From assembly GCA_001595385.3 (NCBI GenBank), contig LVEI03000001.1, positions 372,001-436,000 of the forward strand: a stretch of 64,000 nt of DNA, in the 5' to 3' direction. A program made the translations under genes and the position numbers. This DNA is from Deltaproteobacteria bacterium GWC2_55_46 (GTDB taxonomy: Bacteria > Desulfobacterota > GWC2-55-46). This document shows, piece by piece, positions 38,069 to 45,747 of the stretch (positions are counted from its first letter, which is position 1; every line of letters begins with the position of its first letter). A model generated the notes under the pieces. It ran no database searches, was not told the DNA's origin, and saw only the letters and a program-made list of their open reading frames with translations.

Positions 38069-39100
38069 TTAAAAAAGGCCATCCTGTGTGTCGGCCTTGC
38101 CTGCCTTTTTGTATGGCCTTCCAAGATGAGCATATGAAAGCTCTGTGGCGATCCTGCCCCTCGGGGTCCTGTTAAGATACCCTTCCTGAAGAAGATAGGG
38201 CTCATAGAGGTCCTCTATGGCGTCCTTCTCTTCATGGAGCGAGGCCGCCAGCGCCTCTATCCCAACCGGCCCGCCGCCGAACTTGTCTATGATGGCAAGG
38301 AGTAGCCTCCTGTCCATCTTGTCAAAGCCCTTCTCGTCTATCTCCAGCATGTCAAGGGCCCTGGAGGCTACCTCCCTGGTGATGACCCCTTTTGCCTTGA
38401 CCTGGGCGAAGTCCCTTACCCTCCTCAAAAGGCGGTTTGCCACCCTCGGCGTGCCCCTCGACCTGCCGGCTATCTCATCGGCCCCGTCCTGGGTCATCTC
38501 CACGTCGAGTATCGCGGCAGACCTCGTGACTATGGTCTTAAGCTCGGTGGGGGTATAAAAATCAAAGCGGATGATCACCCCGAACCTGTCCCTCAAAGGG
38601 GCGGTCAAGAGGCCGGCCCTGGTAGTAGCCCCTATAAGGGTGAACTTCGGAAGCTCGATCTTCACAGACCTGGCCGAAGGGCCCTGCCCTATGAGTATGT
38701 CTATGTGATAGTCCTCCATGGCCGGGTAGAGTATCTCCTCGACGGTAGCGGACATCCTGTGTATCTCGTCTATGAAGAAGACGTCCATTGGCTCAAGGTT
38801 GGTGAGCATGGCGGCAAGGTCGCCGGTCTTCTCTATTATCGGCCCTGAGGTCGCCTTTATCTGGCTGCCGAGCTCGTTGGCTATGATATTGGCCATCGTG
38901 GTCTTGCCGAGCCCCGGAGGGCCGTAGAAGAGCACGTGGTCGAGCGCCTCGTTCCTTCCCTTGGCCGCCTCAACGAATACCTTAAGGTTCTCCTTGAGCT
39001 TCTCCTGCCCGATAAAATCGGTAAGGAGCCTGGGCCTGAGTGTTACCTCAAGGTCGTCTTCCATGAGCTTTGCTGGTGTTATATCGCGCTCGTCTTCCAT
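38069..39100 (-). CDS. ruvB: Holliday junction branch migration ATPase RuvB
   Basis: Hexameric AAA+ motor of the RuvABC complex. 343 residues: [15 protein letters not shown], Walker [10 protein letters not shown], Walker [28 protein letters not shown] (sensor I and arginine finger), and the winged-helix C terminus [12 protein letters not shown]. Ordered ruvC-ruvA-ruvB behind yebC, as in many deltaproteobacteria. Confidence 0.97.
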   Translation of the reverse strand: MEDERDITPAKLMEDDLEVTLRPRLLTDFIGQEKLKENLKVFVEAAKGRNEALDHVLFYGPPGLGKTTMANIIANELGSQIKATSGPIIEKTGDLAAMLTNLEPMDVFFIDEIHRMSATVEEILYPAMEDYHIDILIGQGPSARSVKIELPKFTLIGATTRAGLLTAPLRDRFGVIIRFDFYTPTELKTIVTRSAAILDVEMTQDGADEIAGRSRGTPRVANRLLRRVRDFAQVKAKGVITREVASRALDMLEIDEKGFDKMDRRLLLAIIDKFGGGPVGIEALAASLHEEKDAIEDLYEPYLLQEGYLNRTPRGRIATELSYAHLGRPYKKAGKADTQDGLF

Positions 39101-39171
39101 TTTAATCCTATCGGTATGTTAATAAAGCCCATCCATGGATCGCCTTGGCAGGCTGCTTTTTCAAAAGTCCG

Positions 39172-39774
39172 CTATTTCTTCGAGAGCAGCTTCAAGGACT
39201 CTTTCAAAACCGTTTCAAAGGCGGCCTCGCTGCCAAGGGCCTTTATCGCCTTCCTGGCGGCCTCCTCGGCCTGCGCGCTCTTATAGCCGAGGTTTTCAAG
39301 GGCTGATGCCACATCGACCGTAAGCGGGTCATTTGACGCGGCTTCCATCGGGGCAGCGGCCTTAAGCGCTATAGAGCCTATCTTGTCCTTGAGCTCGAGG
39401 ATGAGCCTTTCGGCTGATTTGGCCCCGATGCCTGGTATCGAGTTGAGCTTTGCCTTATCTGACGTCCCAAGCGCCTGGACAAGGTCGACAACCGCTACCC
39501 CTGAAAGGATATTCCTCGCGAGCTTGGGGCCTACACCAGAGACCCCTATAAGGAGCAGGAAGACGTCCTTCTCCTCCTGCGTAAGAAAGCCGTAAAGCTG
39601 TATGGCGTCCTCCCTCACATGGGTGTAAACTCTCAAGTTTACGTCCTCGCCATGGCCGGGGAGCATATAAAAGGTTGAAAGGGGTATGAAGAGCTCGTAG
39701 CCGAGTCCATTTGCCTCGACGATGACCGACTCCGTTGACTTGTGCGTTATCCTGCCCCTGATGCTCGCTATCAT
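39172..39774 (-). CDS. ruvA: Holliday junction DNA-binding protein RuvA
   Basis: 200 residues, three domains: N-terminal OB fold (MIASIRGRIT...YGFLTQEEKDVFLLLI), two helix-hairpin-helix motifs (GVGPKLARNILSG and GIGAKSAERLILEL), and the C-terminal RuvB-binding domain (LENLGYKSAQAEEAARKA). Start ATG overlaps the ruvC stop (ATGA). Confidence 0.96.
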   Translation of the reverse strand: MIASIRGRITHKSTESVIVEANGLGYELFIPLSTFYMLPGHGEDVNLRVYTHVREDAIQLYGFLTQEEKDVFLLLIGVSGVGPKLARNILSGVAVVDLVQALGTSDKAKLNSIPGIGAKSAERLILELKDKIGSIALKAAAPMEAASNDPLTVDVASALENLGYKSAQAEEAARKAIKALGSEAAFETVLKESLKLLSKK

Positions 39775-40295
39775 ACAGGGCGTTTTGCCTTAAGCACGCC
39801 TTCTCCTTTTATCTTAAGTCCTGGATTATGGCTGTTCAGATGGCATATCGCTATGGCGAGGGCGTCTGTAGCGTCAGATTTTCCTGAGAGGGCGCGGTCC
39901 TTTAAAAGGATCCTGACCATCTTCTGCACCTCTTCCTTTGTAGCCCTGCCGTAGCCGGTTACAGCCTGCTTTACCGTTGTCGGCGGGTACTCGAAGACGG
40001 GGATGCCGAACTCCGCCACAGTAAGAAGGGCCGCCCCCCTCGCCTGCGCGAGCGTTATGGCGCTCTGAGCGTTCCTGGCGAAAAACATCGACTCTATTGA
40101 AACGGCCTCCGGCCTGTATGTCTCAAGGAGCTCCCTCAGCTTTGCGGATATGCCGAGAAGGCGCTCTGTAAGCGGCAATCCCGCGCCTGGCGAGATACTG
40201 CCGTGGCAGACGTAAGTGAAGCTATTCGCGCCAGCCCTGTCGATTGCGCCGTAGCCGGTGGATAAGCTTCCAGGGTCTATCCCCAACACCCTCAA
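39771..40295 (-). CDS. ruvC: Holliday junction resolvase RuvC
   Basis: 174-residue RNase H-fold endonuclease. Catalytic acidic residues visible in GIDPGSLSTG, SIESMFFARN and KSDATDALAIAICH. The TTG start at 40295 follows GAGG by six bases and gives the typical (M)RVLGIDPG N terminus. It starts 12 nt after yebC and overlaps ruvA. Confidence 0.95.
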   Translation of the reverse strand: MRVLGIDPGSLSTGYGAIDRAGANSFTYVCHGSISPGAGLPLTERLLGISAKLRELLETYRPEAVSIESMFFARNAQSAITLAQARGAALLTVAEFGIPVFEYPPTTVKQAVTGYGRATKEEVQKMVRILLKDRALSGKSDATDALAIAICHLNSHNPGLKIKGEGVLKAKRPV

Positions 40296-40307
40296 CGGAT
40301 ACCTCGC

Positions 40308-41057
40308 TTAAGCAAGTTTCGCCATCTCTTCAGGGGATATATCGAAGTTGGCAAAGACCGATTGCACGTCGTCCAGGTCCTCCAGCTCTTCAAGGAGGTT
40401 AAGCACCTGCTGCGCCGCCTTGCCCTCTACCTTGACCGTGGTCTTTGGTATCATCGCCAGGTCAGAGTTAGAGTATTTTACCCCTGCCTGGTCAAAGGAC
40501 GCCTTTACCCTGGCGTACTCGGTCGGGTCTGTATATACCTCGAAGACCTTATCTTCCTGGTTGGTCACCACGTCCTCGGCCCCGGCCTCAAGGGCGGCCT
40601 CCATGAGCGACTCTTCCGTAATAGAGCCCATGTCGAAGGTGAAGACCCCCTTCTTCTCGAACATGTACGCCACCGAGCCGCTCTGGCCGAGGCTCCCGCC
40701 GAGGCTTGAGAAGGCGTGCCTGACTTCAGACGCGGTCCTGTTCCTGTTGTCGGTCATGAAGTTGACGAGAACGGCCACCCCGCTCGGGCCGTAGCCCTCG
40801 TAGGTGCCCTCCTCGTAGATGACGTTACCCAGCTCGCCTGCGCCCTTCTTGATTGCCCTGTCGATATTATCAGCGGGCAGGTTTTCCGCCTTCGCCTTCT
40901 CTATGGCGAGCCTTAGCCTGGGGTTTCCGGAGGGGTCGCTCCCGCTTTTGGCCGCGACCATAATCTCCTTTACGAGCTTCGTGAATACCTTGCCTTTCTT
41001 TGCGTCTGATTTGGCCTTTTTATGTTTTATATTGGCCCATTTGGAATGACCTGACAT
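40308..41057 (-). CDS. yebC: YebC/PmpR/TACO1-family protein
   Basis: 249 residues; MSGHSKWANIKHKKAKSDAKKGKVF in parts and the acidic middle GAEDVV / QEDKVFEVYTDP are diagnostic. Long annotated as a DNA-binding regulator; recent work on the family points to a ribosome-associated role with proline-rich stalls. ATG 41057 has GGAGG six bases upstream; a TTG one codon earlier is unlikely. First gene of the yebC-ruvCAB transcript. Confidence 0.93.
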   Translation of the reverse strand: MSGHSKWANIKHKKAKSDAKKGKVFTKLVKEIMVAAKSGSDPSGNPRLRLAIEKAKAENLPADNIDRAIKKGAGELGNVIYEEGTYEGYGPSGVAVLVNFMTDNRNRTASEVRHAFSSLGGSLGQSGSVAYMFEKKGVFTFDMGSITEESLMEAALEAGAEDVVTNQEDKVFEVYTDPTEYARVKASFDQAGVKYSNSDLAMIPKTTVKVEGKAAQQVLNLLEELEDLDDVQSVFANFDISPEEMAKLA

Positions 41058-41097
41058 CAATTACCTCCAAAATATTTCACAATAAATAAACACAGAT

Positions 41098-41126
41098 TTC
41101 ATAACACAAAAGGGCTTTATTTTCAA
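41098..41126 (-). promoter_or_regulatory. Candidate promoter of yebC-ruvCAB
   Basis: TTGAAA (41126-41121, 5/6), 17-nt spacer, TATGAA (41103-41098, 4/6), about 35 nt before the yebC start. Confidence 0.4.
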
Positions 41127-41198
41127 TTTACAATATCGATGAGCGCCATGTTTGCCCAAAACAGGGCCGTCCATGCGGAGCGACGTTCATAGTTTTTT

Positions 41199-41207
41199 TG
41201 TTATAAT
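41199..41207 (+). promoter_or_regulatory. Extended -10 promoter of the PAS gene
   Basis: TGTTATAAT: a perfect TATAAT with the TGn extension; no good -35. It lies 21 nt before the ATG and is followed by GAGGAG as RBS. Confidence 0.5.
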
Positions 41208-41228
41208 GGAAAATAGAGGAGAAAGTCC

Positions 41229-42311
41229 ATGGGAGTACCATCGAGCGGAAGAGAAGATCTCTTGATGGAGATAGAGCTGCTCAAACGGCGCGTGGATGAG
41301 CTTCAAGAGGCCGAAGAGAGGCGAAAAAGAGAGGTCGAGGAGAGCCCTGCCACCATAGAAGCCCTTATGGACTACATCCCGGAGGCCATCACGATAATAT
41401 CGGCGCATGAACAGAAGATACGGATGGCGAGCAGGGAAGCGCTCAGGATCCTTGGGGCAGAGCGCGAAGGGATCGAGGGCATGACGCTTGCCGAACGCGC
41501 CGAAAGATGGGCTGTATACGCACCCGACGGCCACAGGCTCGCCAACGAGGAGCTTCCGCTTACAATAGCCTTAAACGAAGGCAGGACGATAAAAGACCAG
41601 GAGATGGTCCTTGTCAGGCCCGACGGCCAGACCATCTGCCTCCTGGCCAACGCAGGCCCGATATTCGACCACGCCGGAAAGCTCCTGGGCTCCATATCCG
41701 CATGGAGGGACATAACAGCGAGGAAAAAGGCCGAAACGGCCCTCAAGGAGAGCGAACGGATGCTCGCCGAGGCCCAGAGGATGACCCATGTCGGGAACTG
41801 GATATGGGACCTTGAAAAAGACCTCTTCTGCGGCTCTGACGAGGCGTACGTGATATTCGGCAGACCAGCCGGGACGCCCATCAAATACGATGAGTTCATC
41901 GGTACGGTAGTCCAGGAAGACCAGGAATCCATACAATCGGCGATAGCCCGCGCCCTTGAAGGCGAGCCGTACAAGGCCGAGTACAGGATCGCTGTGCAAG
42001 ACAGACTGAAGCACATCCTGGCGCTCGGCTCTACGGAGTTCAGGGACGGAAGGCCGGTGTCGATGAGGGGTACCGTACAGGACGTGACCGAAAGGAAAGA
42101 AAGGGAAGAGCAGCTCATGGAGGCCCTCGCCAAGATAAAGACCTTAAGCGGCCTCATACCCATCTGCGCGAACTGCAAGAGGATAAGGGACGACAGGGGC
42201 TACTGGATGAGGATTGAAAAATACATAGAAGAGCGATCGATGGCTGAGTTCACGCACAGCCTTTGCCCCGAGTGCGAAGAGAAACTTTACGGGAAGGAAA
42301 AAGAGCAGTAA
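41229..42311 (+). CDS. Cytoplasmic double-PAS protein with C-terminal four-Cys domain
   Basis: 360 residues, no membrane span. N-terminal coiled coil (about 10-45), PAS 1 (about 45-160, ending ISAWRDITARKKAE), PAS 2 (about 170-290, ending GTVQDVTERKEREEQ), a short coiled coil, then a C-terminal block with C313-x2-C316 and C346-x2-C349 in LIPICANCKRIRDDRGYW and FTHSLCPEC. There is no kinase, GGDEF, EAL or HTH output. The same tail occurs, by my recollection, on response regulators and PAS proteins of deltaproteobacteria; its function is not known. Single gene with its own promoter. Confidence 0.85.
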   Translation: MGVPSSGREDLLMEIELLKRRVDELQEAEERRKREVEESPATIEALMDYIPEAITIISAHEQKIRMASREALRILGAEREGIEGMTLAERAERWAVYAPDGHRLANEELPLTIALNEGRTIKDQEMVLVRPDGQTICLLANAGPIFDHAGKLLGSISAWRDITARKKAETALKESERMLAEAQRMTHVGNWIWDLEKDLFCGSDEAYVIFGRPAGTPIKYDEFIGTVVQEDQESIQSAIARALEGEPYKAEYRIAVQDRLKHILALGSTEFRDGRPVSMRGTVQDVTERKEREEQLMEALAKIKTLSGLIPICANCKRIRDDRGYWMRIEKYIEERSMAEFTHSLCPECEEKLYGKEKEQ

Positions 42312-42372
42312 ACCGGCTTTCAATAGCAACCGGATGACCCTGAACTCAAGCGGCGGAGATATCTGAATCCAT

Positions 42373-42414
42373 CAGTTCTCACCACTGTCCCCTTCGGACA
42401 GAAGCCAGTTCTCA
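42373..42414. repeat. 9-bp direct repeats flanking a hairpin
   Basis: CAGTTCTCA at 42373-42381 and 42406-42414 flank CTGTCC-CCTTC-GGACAG (42385-42401). It is part of the 487-bp gap between two convergent genes, and may help end transcription of the PAS gene; there is no U-tract. Confidence 0.35.
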
Positions 42415-42504
42415 GGTATCAGGTGGAAGAATAATATTAACAAGCCCAGGCTGCGTAAAATCAGACATAAGATGATGAAAACGGCATAGTGTAAATCCCG
42501 ACTG

Positions 42505-42593
42505 AAATCTCCCCCTTTTCCAAATGGGTACTAAGGGGGATTATAAACCATTCAAAGATAATCTCCCCTGACCCCTCTTCAGGAAAGAGGGGG
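42505..42593. repeat. Two C/G-run hairpin repeats
   Basis: Two adjacent inverted repeats: CCCCCTT / AAGGGGG (42511-42517 / 42533-42539) and CCCCTCTT / AAGAGGGG (42572-42579 / 42585-42592). Such C-run/G-run palindromes are common dispersed intergenic repeats in bacterial genomes. No coding content. Confidence 0.5.
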
Positions 42594-42608
42594 ACCGGGA
42601 ATATCCAT

Positions 42609-42688
42609 CGCTTCCACCAACGCTTCCACCAACGCTTCCACCAACGCTTCCACCAACGCTTCCACCAACGCTTCCACCAACGCTTCCA
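42609..42688. repeat. 12-bp tandem repeat, 6.7 copies
   Basis: Unit CGCTTCCACCAA repeated six times without mismatch from 42609, then 8 bp of a seventh copy. Between the 3' ends of the PAS gene and the NtrC-type gene, with no ORF. Perfect copies suggest recent slippage expansion. The period is a multiple of three, but no start codon or RBS accompanies it. Confidence 0.9.
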
Positions 42689-42798
42689 ATTGATATCGCG
42701 CTTTCAGCCTGGCATGGGACGTAAGCTTGAAAATCTCATTAGACGCACTGGAAGTCTTCGCCTGTAAGGCGAGGGATTTCAGGTCCCGTTGTGAGACA

Positions 42799-44217
42799 TT
42801 AATGGCCCGGGGATTTTATGCCGAGCTCTTTCATCTTAAGGAGAAGCGTATTCCTGTGAATATTGAGCGCGCGAGAGGCCTCAAGCCTGTTCCAGTTGCT
42901 CCTGTCGAGCACGCCTGTTATGTAGCGCCTTTCAAAAGACCTTACCGCGTCCCTGAAATCCGGCGAATCGCCGTTGCCAGCCTCCAGGCCGGTAAAGAGG
43001 CCTAAAGGAAGGTCATCGGCCCTTATAACGCCGCCTTCAGGGGCGAGGACCACAAGCCTCTCCATCAGGTTCTCAAGCTCCCTGATATTGCCCGGCCACG
43101 AGTAGCCCATAAAGGCGCTTACGACAGCCGCCTCCACGCCTTCTATCCTTTTGCAGCATTTTCTGCTGTGCTTCTCTAAAAAATGTTGTACGAGAAGAGG
43201 TATGTCCTCTTTCCTGCCGCGCAAGGCCGGCAGGTCTACCGGCACGACCTTGAGCCTGTAGTAAAGGTCCTCCCTGAAACGCCCCTTCAGGACCTCGCCC
43301 TCAAGGCCGACGTTAGTAGCCGCTATTATCCGGATATCGACCTTTATAGGCGTGTTGGAGCCGAGCCTCTCGAAGGACCTCTCCTGCAATACCCGGAGGA
43401 GCTTTATCTGCAGATACGTTGGAAGGGTCGAGACCTCGTCAAGGAATATCGTGCCCATGTCAGCGTACTCGAACTTCCCTATTTTTCTCTGGTGTGCCCC
43501 TGTAAACGCCCCCTTTTCATGGCCGAAGAGCTCGCTCTCCATCAGTTCCGCAGGCACCGCGCCGCAATTGACGGCCACAAAAGGCTTCTCCTTCCTGTCG
43601 CTCATGTAATGTATGCCCCTTGCGACAAGCTCTTTGCCGGTGCCGCTCTCTCCCGTTATAAGGACGTTTGACGGCGTGCGGCTTACCGCCTTCATCAGGT
43701 CGAATATCTTCATCATCCTCGGAGACTTGCTTATTATCTCCCCGTAGCTGTACCTCTCCTTATAGCTCTCGTTGAGTTCTTCCTTGAGGAACTCAAGCTC
43801 GCTTTTAAGCTTGAGCCCCTCCGAGAGCCTGCCGAGGGTTGATAGCAGCTCGTCGTTGTCAAATGGCTTGGTTATATAATCATAGGCGCCCTTCTTAAGG
43901 GCCGTGACCGCCTGCTGGGCGCTGTCAAAGGCTGAGAGCATGACAACCTCTATCGACCCGTCGAACTCCTTTATCCTCTCAAGGGTCTCCAGCCCGTTCA
44001 TGCCCGGAAGCTTAAGGTCCAACAGCGCAATATCTACAGCCCTCGAATTTATTATGCCAAGCGCCTCGGGACCGTTCTTCGCCTTTAGTACGCAATAGGA
44101 ATCCCCCAGGATTATCTCCAGGGTATCTGAGATGAAATCATCGTCATCCACGACAAGGACCACGGGTCTTTTCATAACGGCTACCGTCCCGATCTGTTTT
44201 TTGTAAAGACGCGCCAT
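42799..44217 (-). CDS. NtrC-family sigma54-dependent response regulator
   Basis: 472 residues. Receiver domain (about 15-130) with VVDDDDFISD and the phospho-acceptor Asp in LLDLKLPGMNG; AAA+ domain with GESGTGKELVARGI (Walker A), the intact sigma54 loop GAFTGA, and FLDEVSTLP; C-terminal Fis-type helix-turn-helix (VLDRSNWNRLEASRALNIHRNTLLLKMKEL). Start ATG 44217, or ATG 44175 which gives MKRPVVLVVDDDD. No kinase is adjacent on its own transcript; it lies 156 bp beyond ntrX with a possible own promoter. Target genes unknown. Confidence 0.9.
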   Translation of the reverse strand: MARLYKKQIGTVAVMKRPVVLVVDDDDFISDTLEIILGDSYCVLKAKNGPEALGIINSRAVDIALLDLKLPGMNGLETLERIKEFDGSIEVVMLSAFDSAQQAVTALKKGAYDYITKPFDNDELLSTLGRLSEGLKLKSELEFLKEELNESYKERYSYGEIISKSPRMMKIFDLMKAVSRTPSNVLITGESGTGKELVARGIHYMSDRKEKPFVAVNCGAVPAELMESELFGHEKGAFTGAHQRKIGKFEYADMGTIFLDEVSTLPTYLQIKLLRVLQERSFERLGSNTPIKVDIRIIAATNVGLEGEVLKGRFREDLYYRLKVVPVDLPALRGRKEDIPLLVQHFLEKHSRKCCKRIEGVEAAVVSAFMGYSWPGNIRELENLMERLVVLAPEGGVIRADDLPLGLFTGLEAGNGDSPDFRDAVRSFERRYITGVLDRSNWNRLEASRALNIHRNTLLLKMKELGIKSPGH

Positions 44218-44252
44218 AAGCCCTGATTAACTTTTAATGTAAATTCAGGCTT

Positions 44253-44280
44253 ATGGTAACAAATTATTTACATATGTCAA
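44253..44280 (-). promoter_or_regulatory. Candidate promoter of the NtrC-type gene
   Basis: TTGACA (44280-44275, 6/6), 16-nt spacer, TACCAT (44258-44253, 4/6) in an AT-rich gap; predicted start about 44246. Confidence 0.5.
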
Positions 44281-44373
44281 GCACTATTTTAAATATTTTG
44301 TTTACGACGGGAGGCTTGCTCCCAAGGTGTGGGTTTCCAGGTGAGGTCTTGCTATTTGCAGCTACTTACGCTG

Positions 44374-45747
44374 TCAGGCTGTTTCAGTCGTGTCGGCATG
44401 CTCTATGCCATAGCTTCTTATCTTTCTATACAGGTGGCTCCTTTCTATCCCAATGGCCTCGGCTGTCCTGGCTATATTGCCGCCGAACTCCTTGAGCTTT
44501 CTCGTTATGAACTCACGTTCGAAATCGCTTCTGGCCTCCTTGAGGAGGTCCCTCCTGAAAAGGTCCCTTGGTTGAGCCGGCTGCGCGCCCTTTATATAGG
44601 AAGGTATGTCATCTGCGGTTATGGTATGGGACGGGGCCATTATTACGAGCCTTTCTATAAGGTTCCTGAGCTCCCGTACGTTACCCGGCCAGTCGTAGCC
44701 GTAGAGCACGCCCATCGCCTCTTTATTGACCGTAAGAACCTCCCTGGCCGTCTCCCTCGCGAACTCCTTGAGGAAATGGTCTATCAGCAGGCCTATGTCT
44801 TCCCTGCGCTCCCGAAGCGGCGGCACGTGGAAGGGTATGACGTTGAGCCTGTAGAAAAGGTCTTCCCTGAACCTGCCTTTGGCTACCTCGCTCAACAAGT
44901 CTTTGTTGGTGGCGACGATGACCCTCGCGTCTACGTTTATAAGCTCTGTGCCCCCCACCCTTTCAAAGCTCTTTTCCTGAAGCACCCTTAATATCTTGGC
45001 CTGCGTACGCAGACTCATGTCGCCTATCTCGTCGAGGAAGATGGTACCCTTATCGGCAAGGTCGAACTTCCCCTTTTTCTGGGCCACGGCGCTGGTGAAA
45101 GAGCCCTTCTCATGGCCGAAGAGCTCGCTTTCTATCAGCTCTTCGGGTATGGCCGCGCAGTTGACCTCCACAAAGGGCCTTCCCGACCTGTTCGACAGCA
45201 GGTGCATGTTCCTCGCGACAAGCTCCTTGCCGGTGCCGTTCTCGCCGGTTATGAGCACCCAGCTGTTGGAGGGGGCGGCCTTCCTGATGTCGGCCTTAAG
45301 AGAGAGCATGACCTGGGACGACCCTATTATCTCGTACTTGGCCCAGGCCTTGAGGCGCAAGTGGCTGTTCTCCTCCAGAAGCCTTTTCTGCTCTATGGCG
45401 TGCTCGACGGTCAAGGTCACTTTTTCAAGCGAAAGGGGCTTCTCGATAAAGTCGTACGCCCCGAGCTTTGTGGTCCTTACCGCTGTCTCGATATTCGCGT
45501 GCCCCGATATCATTATGACCGGTACGCCAGGGTACCTCGACTTTATCTCTTTTAGCGCCTCTGTCCCGTCCATGCCAGGCAGCCAGATATCGAGCAGAAT
45601 GGCGTCAGGAACGCGCGCCTCAAGCTTTTTAAGGGCCTCCTCGGCGCTCCCCGCCGCGATAACGTCGTGCCCCTCGTCTTTAAGTACGCCCTGCAGGGCT
45701 TCCCGTATATCCTTCTCGTCGTCTACTACAAGAATGGTGGTCTTCAT
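44374..45747 (-). CDS. ntrX: NtrX-type response regulator with altered GAFTGA loop
   Basis: 457 residues. Receiver (ILVVDDEKDIREALQGVL; Asp in LLDIWLPGMDG; KPLSLEK), AAA+ domain with GENGTGKELVARNM and FLDEIGDMS, and a Fis-type HTH (LKEFGGNIARTAEAIGIERSHLYRKI). The loop that normally contacts sigma54, GAFTGA, reads GSFTSA here, so activation through sigma54 is uncertain. Its ATG overlaps the ntrY stop (ATGA), making an NtrY-NtrX pair, known for nitrogen and redox or envelope control in proteobacteria. Confidence 0.9.
   Translation of the reverse strand: MKTTILVVDDEKDIREALQGVLKDEGHDVIAAGSAEEALKKLEARVPDAILLDIWLPGMDGTEALKEIKSRYPGVPVIMISGHANIETAVRTTKLGAYDFIEKPLSLEKVTLTVEHAIEQKRLLEENSHLRLKAWAKYEIIGSSQVMLSLKADIRKAAPSNSWVLITGENGTGKELVARNMHLLSNRSGRPFVEVNCAAIPEELIESELFGHEKGSFTSAVAQKKGKFDLADKGTIFLDEIGDMSLRTQAKILRVLQEKSFERVGGTELINVDARVIVATNKDLLSEVAKGRFREDLFYRLNVIPFHVPPLRERREDIGLLIDHFLKEFARETAREVLTVNKEAMGVLYGYDWPGNVRELRNLIERLVIMAPSHTITADDIPSYIKGAQPAQPRDLFRRDLLKEARSDFEREFITRKLKEFGGNIARTAEAIGIERSHLYRKIRSYGIEHADTTETA

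Noticed and set aside
39148-39172. Second copy of the AGGCTGCT repeat near ruvA
   Set aside because: Only about 12 bases match one end of the 24491-24606 element; no inverted partner is present.
42609-42688. CRISPR array
   Set aside because: Units are 12 bp and contiguous with no spacers; it is a simple tandem repeat.
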